Source: Goniomonas avonlea | Lineage: Eukaryota; Cryptophyceae; Goniomonadida; Goniomonadaceae | NCBI GenBank assembly: GCA_003573635.1 | Contig: QUTJ01031609.1 | Location: forward strand, 1-13,411 | Direction: 5' to 3' | DNA: 13,411 nt | Shown here: positions 1 through 10,025 of the stretch, one piece after another | Numbering within the stretch: the stretch's first letter is position 1 | How the letters are laid out: each line of letters opens with the position of its first letter | Program-made: the position numbers and the translations under genes | Notes under the pieces: generated by a model | Database searches by the model: none | Told to the model about the DNA's origin: nothing | The model's input: the letters and a program-made list of their open reading frames with translations, nothing else

Positions 1-953
1 CCGTCTCGCTCCCTCTGTCTCCACCCCGTTTACCTGACTCTGTGTTTCTAGACCTTTTCTTTGGCTCAAACAAGCACTGTACAGCACTCCAGGGTCAGCT
101 CTGCAGACGCGCACTGCGCTCGCCCCACCAATCATAATCTGCAAAGCGACCCGAATGACATGCCAACGGCTCCACACTCGCTGTGCGTGCTCACAGCTCT
201 CTCTGCCCCTGTCACTGTCTCTGTCTCTGTCCCCGTTTCGCCCGCCCCCCCCCCTCCGCCGCGCGCGAGCGCCTGTTTTTGCATCCGTGGCACTAGGCAG
301 TGTGCACAGCATCCAGCCTCGTCAAAAAATTGAGAAAAGGAGACAGAGGAGAGCGACAGACACAGCAAAGGGAGACAGCGCAGAGAGGAAAAGATCGGAC
401 AGAGGCAGTGGCAAGTACGAGTGGGAAGGAGACCGCTAAAAGCTAGGCAATATAATATCGTTATCGCTCGAGTTGAGACGCACATCGAGCATGTCGTACT
501 CGAGGAGCGAAGGCGAAGACCACGCTGCGGAGTTCTGAGGAGCGATATCAGTCCTGAGACCAGCAGAACAAAGCACAGCAACGCAAACAAAGCACACGTC
601 ACAGGTGGACCCCAATAAACAACACACCTTCCTCTATCAAATACAGCGCATGGAAGAGCCCAGTCAAGGAAACACCATTCGGCCCAACACGAAAGAAGAA
701 CCCACGACCCAATGACAGGTTCAAGAGCATGCGATCGTCGCCCTAGTTTACCTTCTGGATTGAGACTCCATTTAGGCCTAATGACGAGGGCAGGCACCCT
801 TTCTCTAGAGTGAAATAGTCGAGGCACCCTTGTTCTGAGTGACATAGACCCTTGTGAGGAGGAGGTACCCTTACATCTGAGCGACACCAATCTCTCCTTA
901 CCCTTCAGGTCTCATGGGCACTCCGCCGCACAAGGTGACTCGAACATTTATCA
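1..953. other. No assignable gene; pyrimidine-rich DNA next to or inside the UBR gene
   Basis: On the plus strand 200-260 is CT-rich with repeated CTGTCT units and a C-run. On the minus strand 440-300 is a long CT-rich stretch typical of intron or UTR DNA. A 252-codon minus-strand frame (132-890) is open but reads as low-complexity Ser/Leu/Cys and Gly runs, so I do not call it. The remaining C-terminal exons of the UBR ligase would be expected here if the gene has the full family length. Two acceptor-like sites on the minus strand, near 544 and near 528, precede short open stretches, but none shows a family motif. Confidence 0.5.
792..890. repeat. Degenerate minisatellite, three copies
   Basis: Three imperfect copies of a unit built on GAGGCACCCTT followed by a TCT-GAGTGA-like part begin near 792, 821 and 862. 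Spacing is about 30 and 40 bases; the longer spacing comes from an extra CCCTTGTGAGGA. No coding or regulatory role is evident. Confidence 0.6.
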
Positions 954-1094
954 TCAAATACACTCAATTATGGCCCGCCATCTTCCACCGCACAGGATAA
1001 AGCATGCCAATGCTCCACGATTTTCACTCAACGCCGAATCGGCAAACACAACAACGTTTGCGATGAAGATGCATGGATGCACCGCCCAGCGTAC

Positions 1095-1276
1095 CGATGG
1101 ACTGTCACTCGCCCCGTCGAGCATCGCACACAGCCCGCCCCAGTGACACGCGGCGACGTCGGCAGCCGCGGCCTTGACAGCCAACGCGAGGCGCCGCAGC
1201 TGGGTGTGCTGGTCCATGCTTCCACTCTGACGGCGGGGGTCACAGGCCAACATAGCACGCAGCAATTGCACATTGT
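1095..1276 (-). CDS. UBR ligase exon 13: C-terminal helices
   Basis: 182 bases with the strongest acceptor in the window (GGTTGCTTTTCTCAG) and donor TCG|GTACGC. Encodes NVQLLRAMLACDPRRQ...LRRLALAVKAAAADVAACHW. After the WxxLxYT block UBRs have long Leu/Ala-rich helices, so place and character fit, but no diagnostic motif is present. If the donor were not used, the frame would run on to a stop at 954-956 and end the protein there, short of the family's last zinc domain. Confidence 0.6.
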
Positions 1277-4200
1277 CTGAGAAAAGCAACCGAACAAAGA
1301 AACTCAGAGTGCCCAGAGAGCGAAACTGAGCCCAGTGTTGAGGGCGGGAAGAAGTCAGGAGCAGACAAGCAGCCGACAACGAAATTGCCACTAAAAAATC
1401 CTGACAGAAAATGGTGCCGATTGAACGGATGGAGCTGGAGGCCTGCCTGCCACAACGAGACGCCTGCCACAACAAGAAACAATGATTTGTTCGACAGTGT
1501 TGTCGCCGATTGCGGATTGTGGGAGGCAAGGCAGTGCGCGCAGCAGGTCCCAACCGAGGCAAATCGGGTACCACAATAGGGCAGCGCCCAGAGATGGAAG
1601 AGCGCGGAGAAATGAGAGTGCCGTGAGTCGAGGAGGCACTCGGACAACTTCCATCCCGTGGGTCGCTCAAAGACAGCCATCACAGCAAACACAATAGTTG
1701 AGTGCACCGGGAGTCGCGGAGACAGGGCTGAGCTTGTTGAAGTGTCGCCGCCCGCACTCTCAGCCAGGCATCCGAGACCGTGCTGCGCTTGAGCGCACGC
1801 TGCTGTGTACCGCAGGGCACCCCACACCGCTCGCAGCCCGCGCAGGTAGTTGGCCTGCGGAGGGTCAGAGCCTCGGACACGAGTGCACTGCGCGGCGCCA
1901 GACCTTGAACACGAGTGTGGACAATATCTCACTGACGACAACGCCAGTGGTGGCAGTAGTGGTTGTGTGTGTTGGTGATGGGCGGCAGCGGGTGTGTGCG
2001 CGATATGCGTAAGGGAGAGGGAAGATCTAATATCGCTTCGCCACCTCACACTGGGAATCTTACCGAGCTGTCACTGTGTAGGGAGGCCGGCTGCTGACTT
2101 GCAACGAGACAGACTGCTGCAAGCAGGCGCGTCGAGCCGAGGGTACCTTCCTGCCGACGTTGCTCTCTTATCGCCTCTTCCGCGCCTGCACCGACGCCAG
2201 AATCACCACCAAGCCTTGGGCTGCCACGACCAGCACGAGGACTGCAGTCAGCGGCAGGGTCACCATGGTCAGCTGCAGCGTCGAGGAGTGCGGGTGGCGA
2301 CACAGTGATCATGTCGTCGGCGGAGGGAGTCTGCGGCATGGAGGCAGTGGGGGGCGACAGCAGCTCTGGTATGGTCTTGGAAACCACCGTGCAGATTGCT
2401 GATGAGGTGGGAGGAGGTGATGGACACGCTGCCACGTCGAGCATAATCGTGTCCTGGCGGCCAGGTGAGCTGTTGCAATAAAATGTGCGTCGTCACATTG
2501 CAGGGCTCGAGGTGTGAGGTGAGGTGAGCAGCCCTGATTGATCCGGTGGGGAGTCGGGGCACGCCTGTGCATCAGTGCGCAGAGCTTGTGTCTCCGGGTG
2601 AGGGATGGCTGGTGAGTCTTGAAGAGTCAGCAGCTCAGCACCCTTGGTGGGGCATGGATGCTGTGGCCCCTGTTTTGGCTGTGGCTGTCTGTAGCCTGCT
2701 GCGGCTGTTTCTTGTGGTTCTCAGTGGCACTGTGGCTGTAGATGTCTGTGGTTGCACTGCCTGTGCTGCCAGTGCCGGAGGCTTCCTCCAACCAAATGAT
2801 TCTTGTGGGACCCAGTGCTAAAGCAATGGCAAGTGTGGTTGCGCTAAAAACGACCAAAAATACAACTGCTAAAGCAACCACGGGTCTGAGTCCTGGTCTG
2901 ATCGCTGTTTTGTGTGGTCCAGACACTCGTGCACGAGGAACCGAGCTAGTGCTTCCAACCTTGCCTCTGAGTCAGCCGATTCGATGTCATGTGTGTCATT
3001 CAGGACAGTGAAAGAGTCGATTTGCAACCGCTTCTGTTCAATCCCTGTCCATCTCTCGCCTGTCTGCGAATGCTGTGTGCAGAGCCTACAGCTCAGCTAC
3101 AGGGTCGAGCAGCGTACCTCCGATGACTCGACTGGCGCTGCTGTCGAGATGTGCGGCACCACGAGGTTCGATATCGCCTTGCACAGCGGACACAAAAATT
3201 CCCCCTTTGTGGCATCCAGAGTAATGTGTGTCTGCCCGTTTTGCGCAACCTGTCAAGGCCGTGAGATACCTCGCGATATCTGTCTTGTCTCTCCCTTCTT
3301 CTCACTCCCCGCCCCTTCTTGTTTTCTTTCGCACTTCCCTTGGCCTACGCACGCATCCTTGCAAGTTGTGCCTGCTCAGCGGTTCCATACATTAGGTGTC
3401 CCCCCCTTCTTTCTTGCTTATTGACAAAGTGCAGCACCTGAGTCGCAAAGTACGAGTCGAAGCAGGCAATGTGCAGCGCGTGCCCGCAGAGTTGGATGTG
3501 AACACCGCAACCCGCAGTCAAAACACTAGCACTTTTGTCGCTCGTCTCGATCCCGACCATTGGCGCGTTTTCTAGAATCTTGGAGAGCTGCGCAAACCCA
3601 AGAAACGCCATGACCTGCAACAGTTGGTGAGAAACCCACGGCTTGTGCTTTTTGGTGAGAATCCCAATCCAAGCGACAAAAAAGGTGCGCTTCTAACATG
3701 GCGTGGTTGTATCATCTTGTGCGTAGGGTTGCCCACGCGCCCTGTGTCGCACCAACGGGGACAACTTCCAGAAAACATCTGGAATCCAAAATACAAACAG
3801 ATCCGAGGCCAACAATTAGCAAAGTCTCGGGACTAGGTGGCGGTTCAAGCACCTTGTCAGCGTCGCGAGAATGGCAAACAATGCAATCTGGCTCCATGTT
3901 CTCGGGTTTACGAGAGCTGCCCGAAAGGACACTCTCGTCGCCGCCACCGCACTCCAGTGCTAGGTCATTGTCCTCCTCCTCCTCCATCTCCATCAGCTGC
4001 GCAGCAAAGGCCTGATCTAGCAGTGAGTGCCTGCGTGCGTGTGCCTGTGTCTTCGCCTCTCTGCTGGGCGTGCGTGCGGTGTTCAGTGCTTGTGTGCGCT
4101 TGTGGTGCTGTGTGCTTGTGCGCGCTGAACTCCGGAGCGGTGCATGTCTGCCAGCGCAAGTCACCATCCTCCTCCCGTCTTCATCACTCTGTCAGCGGTG

Positions 4201-7200
4201 CGACGAATGTCTGGCCTAACGGCGAGTGCTTGTACTGCTGTGCACGTGTGTGGTGTTGTGTGCGAATGAGTGTGTGTGCATGGAAAGGACAGATGCGTCA
4301 ATGTCTAGCAGGTACGGAGCAGAATTCAGGTCGAAAGCTTGAGTTTGTATCTCCCTCTCTTAGTTGGTTCCTCTTATCGAGAATCGACCAAGTGCAGAGG
4401 GAGCGACCAACCCTAGAAATATTTGTGGCAGTTAGATTTCGAATCGAGGTCAATCTGAGCAGCAGAGCACTATTTTATAGACTAACACTCGAAATCCCCG
4501 AAATATCAGCGGGTCCCACAAGAAGCCTTGCCTTTGGCTTCTGGTGGAACTGATGCTGTCAGCAATGTGTTTTGTAGTGCAGAATTCTGCAATGTTCTAC
4601 ACTTTTGTGTGATTTTAGGGTTGGTAGCATTCATTCCTCTTTTGATCCAGGTGTTTTGTCCATTTCGTCGCAGAATGATGACCCCTGGTGCGACTTGCCG
4701 TGGGTACAGCCCAACGACTGGCTGCAGTTGCATATCACAATCATTGCATGCTGCACCATCACCAATTCGCTCGGCTGGCAAGGCAACCGAGGACAAGAAA
4801 TGTTTTGACCCGACTGATATGGGGAGCTACGAAGCTGATGAGACAACAAGTAGGCAACACCACACCTGCATGGCAACAACTCGATGTAGATGGTGCAAGC
4901 TCAACAAAAGTGCTTGACTACAGCCGCTGATGAGAGGCAGAAGCCAAGGTCAACTACTGCCACTGATGAGTGGCAGACTACAGCCACTGATGAGTGGCAG
5001 AAGCCGACCTGCCTGGAGTGCCACTTCGTGTTTCTCAAGATGCAAGTCACTTTTTGTTCCTCAAGATGGAAGACAGCTTGTCTTCCACTCAGGATGCAAG
5101 CAACCCATCTTCGGGAACGCAACAAGCTTTCCGCTGACGACTGGGCTCGAGAACAGACAGCAAAAGCAATGCTGTGCTAGGTGCTGATTGTGCATGCATC
5201 ACAGACCACAATCCCTAGGTCTACATGCACTACTTCGACAGACGCTCGCCACGGCTCCATGGAGCACATAAGGTTGATGAGGTGACCCTGACCGAGGCTG
5301 TTCAGCACCACACGCAGGAACAGATGGAGCTGATCAAAGAACAACAAGTGAAGATCAAGGCCTTCCAGGCATTGTCAGCAGGCGCTGTGCATTCTTCAGG
5401 AGCCAGTGCTTCAGGAGCCCAGGGCAGGCAGCACAGCAGCAAACACAAAAAGTGTAAGCAACAGTCAGCACTGCACGCAAACAAGTGCTTGTTCTGTGAC
5501 AAAGAGGGTCACCTCATCAGCCAGTGCTCGGACAAGGCTTGGTGAGTGTTGGAGAAGTCGGCCAGACATTCAAGGCCAGCAGCTCCCAAGAACACTGATT
5601 GACACAGATCTGTGAGTCAAGTGGCCAGGGAGATCGGAGACTGTGCTGTAGTAGACATCCAAAAGACTTCAAGCTTGCTGCAGGTGTGATCCTGCCTATG
5701 TTGCATCGTGGTCGCCCCAGCCTTGCTCTTGCATCATTGCCACTGCTGACACCACTTGCATCTGGATCCAGGGCCCATCGGTGGTCCCAAGCAACGTGCC
5801 ACAACGATTTGTACTTTGGGTCCACCATGGAAACCGAGTCACCGTTTTTGGTTTAGTGGTGCACCTGTGAAGTCGTATGGCGAGCTGACCAGGTTGGGTG
5901 TTGGTTTTCAACCAGAGGCTGACAAGAAAATGGACGGAGTTGGGTTGTCATTCAAAGGGGTCAAGATTGATTCTGTGACTGACTTCGCATCCATTCTGAA
6001 GTCAAAGGGGGGGGCGGGGGCATTACACCAGATGGTGGCTCTGGCTGAGGCCACAGCGGTTGTATTGATGCCGCAGGGAGGGGTGAACCCACATCTATGG
6101 TTTCATCCACACACTGCAGTGGTCTTGACCATGTTGAAGACGGCAACCCCTTGGGTCAGCCTCCGCTGGTCTGAACCTCTGTTGCCAGCAGTGGCCAGAG
6201 CCCAACTAAAGAAAAACTAAATTTCAACAATGATATTATTGATTTTTTCTACCTTTAAGTTGCCTAAGATACCTGAGCATCTCCCAGACTTACACATAAT
6301 TGGTATGTTCATCAGTGGAAGCGGTTCAGGGAAGACAAATGCCTGTATCAACTTCATATCACAATTACAACAACATAAAGCTTATGACTGTATCGTTTTA
6401 GTGTCACCCACTGGTATCACAAATATGTTAGGAATCACCCCAGAAGCGAAATGAGAAACACCTTTAGTGAATAAGAACTGTCCTGATTTGTGGCGAGTTT
6501 TTTGAGAAAATAAATCATTAGATACATCAAACAGTGTTGTCAATCACAAAGGAATCACACAATAGAGCTGGATAAGGTCAAAACAGAGAAAGAAAGGCAA
6601 GAACACAACACTGGAAACCGTGAACGCGTTGAGGCACAGAGCAAGCACACTGAATGAAAAACATGGGAATTACTCAATTCGTGTTCTTAATGATATTTTA
6701 GATTCTCACAACGAAAGAATATCAGACTATCTTGACGACAAACATGATATTGGTGTCTACAAAAGGTTTATGAAAGACGACAGATTAACTAATGATGTTC
6801 TCTGAGAAGTATGATTTCGAGACACCACAGAACTCAAACAGGAATCAACATGATTTCTCCCGACTATGCTTATTATATTAGATGACCTGGGGTTCAGAAC
6901 ATCAGCTGGTGTTACATCATTTGACAATTTCGAGCAGTTGTTCAAAGATATGGACAACTCCTTCCAGTTGGTCTCCTCAACGTTGAGAGCTCTAGCTCCA
7001 TGATGTGGTCTCAACCCAGGACATGCACATTGTCAGGCAATGTACAGAGTGAGGCTGCACCTGAGTTGGTGACCTGTATTCACCGTGCCAGTGTTGTGGT
7101 GTTGTGGCGTGCTGCAGGCAGCAGGAGCTTGTGTCTGCAAGTGCTGGATGTGCTGTGAGGCAATTGTGGGTGCTGACCACAGGATGCTCCCGGGCGAGGA

Positions 7201-9984
7201 GTCCGAAGTTTGAGGAGGTCCAAAGTGTGTCCAGGACTGTGGCTGCGACCAGCACACAGTTTGAGACCAGCCTCCGACCTGTCTCAGGGGAGGGTGCTTT
7301 CCTCTGCAGTTCCAAGCTTGGGCATGTACCCTTGGGGCCTTCGTCTGCTGGGCGATGCCAACACAATCACACACTACATTCTCTTGAGAATGGATAACAT
7401 GACAAAAGAGACAAACCTGAATGTGATCTTCTGCAAGATCTACACGTGGGACACGACACCCATCAGTGCTATTTTCTGTGAGGGCAGCAGTCACTTCTGT
7501 GGGGGAGTACACAGAGGAGACCTGCTTTGCTGGGAGGAGCAAGCGTGTGCCCGAGGCCACAGCGGGCATGACGGGAGCAGCAGATCCAGAGGCAGAAGTG
7601 TAGTTGCTGACATTGGTCCTGGTGCAGTTGTGCCCATTCCGGGACTTGTGTCTGTGACATACTTCTTTTGCCCAAGTGCCTTGGGAAGAGCGCATGGTGC
7701 GTTGGTGCTGCTGCCTTAGTCTGGTGATCACCACAGTAGAAAAAGTGCAAGAACTTTGTCAACTGTGGCCACGCAGCTACAACAAGCATGTTGGCCTGCA
7801 CAAACCGTATGCTCACGGTAGCCATCTGACCCCAAGAGAAGGTGGTGTGCCTGCCACGGCGCAACACTCAACAAAAACTGTGTACCTGTGCCTGGTCCTG
7901 AACCTGAACCTTGAACCTGATTTGTACCTGTACAGCGTACCTGTGGCTGCTGGTGCCTAGTGTTTGATGTTGTGTCATTCTTGTACTGGGATCCCTCCCA
8001 CAGCTCGCAATAATGTGTACTCCGTTGGGGAATCATTTTCAATGATTGGATAAGGATATCCTGAGTCATGGTCTCCAATAATCTCAGGCTACCTAACCTG
8101 ATCCTGCCCATGGACCCAATTCAAAACACTAAATCTGAGGGTTTATATGACACTCGTGTTGATGTTGTTATTGTGGGAGGGGTAGAAGTCTTGTTGCGTG
8201 AGGTACCGGTGGTGAATCAGAAATTGCTGTCATGTAACTTGGGGAAACTTGGGGATACTGGTGTGAGGGCCCTTCAAGCACCCACACGGATTGGACAAGG
8301 CACTGCAGTCCAGACCGTACCTGCTGAGATCGCCGCATTTCAGCCATTGCGTGCTCGCGAGCGAGTTGTTGGCGTGTCTGGGAAGAAAGTACAGCGGTTT
8401 GAGCAGTGTTTTGTGCGGCCTCAACCAAAGATCTGCGGTGCAAGTCACATCGGCAACTGCCAGGAGCAAGTCACAGCCGAAATTGTGTGGGAGCGGACTG
8501 CAGCGCGCGACAGGAGGGCTGCATCAGCATACCGGCGGAGACAGGGAGAGGAAAGGGGAGGGGGAGAGCGGAAGTGAGGGAGGAGGTGGGGGCAGGAGGG
8601 AGGGAGAGGGCACAATGAGATATTTTGCTGGACACACCTGCAGCCCTCATGGTTCTTGGCACAGGCATCCAAGAGCCAGGCCACGTGGGGCTTGCACTCT
8701 TTCCCACAGTCAGAGGTCGAGAACTTGAGGAGAGCAGCAATGATGGTGCTGTCCTCCGCTTCGGTCAGATTTTCCGTGATCAACTCGAACAGTTGGCTGG
8801 TGACAGGCAGGTTAGGGAAGACAAGGCTGGGGGCAAGTTCATCCCTCATTCGGTTTTTGCTCACACTTCTCACTCTCTCTCTCACTCCCCCTCTCTCACA
8901 CCATCTCTCCCCCTCTCTTTCTCTCGTACGAGGAGACACAGAGGCATAGAACACTGCAGTGTACCTCTCAGCTGGGCACTCGCCATTCTGTGTGTCGTGG
9001 ACTGCGAGTGTGAGCAGTTGCAGTGCACGTGCGACGAGGGTGACACTCGTCTTGTTGGAACCATCCACCGCAGCAACCAGCACAGAGTGCACGAGACGTC
9101 TGAGAGTGGGGCAATGGAGGAGAGCACGCCGACAGGGCGCGAAGAACTTGTGTGCCGTCGGGGGCGGCGGCGCAATCGCAGCGCGGTCGGGAAGATGTTT
9201 GACACGGCGCTCGAGTGACGCCTGCAAGAAGTGAGAGTATGAGATCGAACAGACGCCCGTGAGAAGACGAGCATGAGCATTGCAAATGGACGGTACACCT
9301 GTACATCCACACGCCACATCCTCACACAGGCACGCCCACACATGCACAAGCAGCGCACCTGGCAATGCACACGACAGCCATGTTCCCACCTGATGCGCAC
9401 GTCGCGACGAGTGCATGAAACACGGGTCATATTCACACCAATACTCTGACCTAAGCTCGAACTTCTCGGGCTCGAAGCAGGTGGCTTCCTGTAGCGGAAA
9501 GACAGTGAGCAAATGCGTGAGCAAATCTCGTCACGAGACAGATACAAATCTCGTCACGAGACAGTTCGGTTGGGGGTCCTGAGGCGCGTCAGCGCCTGGA
9601 ATACCCACGCCCCCCCCCTCCATAGATAGCACTTTAATGATCTGATCCGCTTCGACATTCGGCAGGAAATCGGCCACTCCAGAAGGCATCAGAAGGACTA
9701 CGGATCTGAGGCTAATGCTCTTCGCACACCGACCAAGAACACGCTGGGGAATCCTCAGGTGGTGGGAGGAGTGGAGGGGAGCTCACCTGTCGGGTTGACA
9801 CTGCGGCCACTATCCGCTCAAGGGTCCCAGGGGGAATTGTGACAGTGTCCCTGATCCGGCGCAGACATGCTTCCTGCCAGTGTTTCCGTTAATTAATCCA
9901 ACATTCAGCAGGCACCCGGGCCACCCCGACCACAACCACGTCCCACCGCCAGCAGAACCAACGAGGAGCAATATGACAACTACA

Positions 9985-10025
<41 letters not shown>

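Larger units (their letters stand above)
5219..7003 (+). mobile_element. Core of a decayed virus-like or mobile insert within the UBR intron
   Basis: Two adjacent broken genes on the strand opposite the host gene: a zinc-knuckle frame and, 9 bases after its stop, an A32-type ATPase frame. The second part is AT-rich (about 6205-7000), unlike the surroundings. An intron of about 4.3 kb among introns mostly below 400 bp indicates insertion. I could not find terminal inverted repeats or a target duplication, so true ends are unknown; foreign sequence may extend from about 4.5 to 8.1 kb. A packaging ATPase points to a DNA virus-like source (polinton-like virus, virophage, Maverick/adintovirus or large DNA virus). 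The zinc knuckle alone could be from a retroelement, so a composite of two insertions is possible. Confidence 0.65.
7004..8320. other. Intron 7, distal part: TG/CA-rich, CpG-poor, unassigned
   Basis: No recognisable gene. A minus-strand frame (7033-7734) is open for 233 codons, and on the plus strand pieces such as YTEETCFAGRSKRVPEATAG (frame of the ATPase) and CKNFVNCGHAATTS look protein-like, but nothing matches a known domain. Short features: two palindromes at 8031-8047 and 8053-8062 and a tandem 10-mer at 8236-8255. The sequence near 8320 is the host intron start (donor CAG|GTACGG). Confidence 0.45.

Noticed and set aside
132-890. 252-codon minus-strand frame as a gene
   Set aside because: Mostly a translation of pyrimidine-rich tracts, a degenerate repeat and a G-run; no domain recognised.
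3837-4553. 238-codon plus-strand frame
   Set aside because: It overlaps exon 8 in antisense and elsewhere is Cys/Val-rich reading of a TG-rich tract; no motif.
4924-5000. CTGATGAG motifs suggesting hammerhead ribozymes
   Set aside because: The core CTGATGAG is present in all three units, but the required GAAA partner and cleavage-site stem are absent; the motif is better explained by the simple GCCAC/GTGGC hairpin.
5543-6853. TGA as a sense codon or selenocysteine in the insert
   Set aside because: A TAG is also present in the ATPase frame, no selenocysteine element was looked for or recognised, and decay of CGA explains the stops more simply. Kept only as the rival reading.
8445-9524. 359-codon minus-strand frame as a single-exon gene
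   Set aside because: It contains true exons 4, 5 and 6, but also their introns, which read as low-complexity Arg/Glu/Ser sequence; strong splice sites flank each conserved block.
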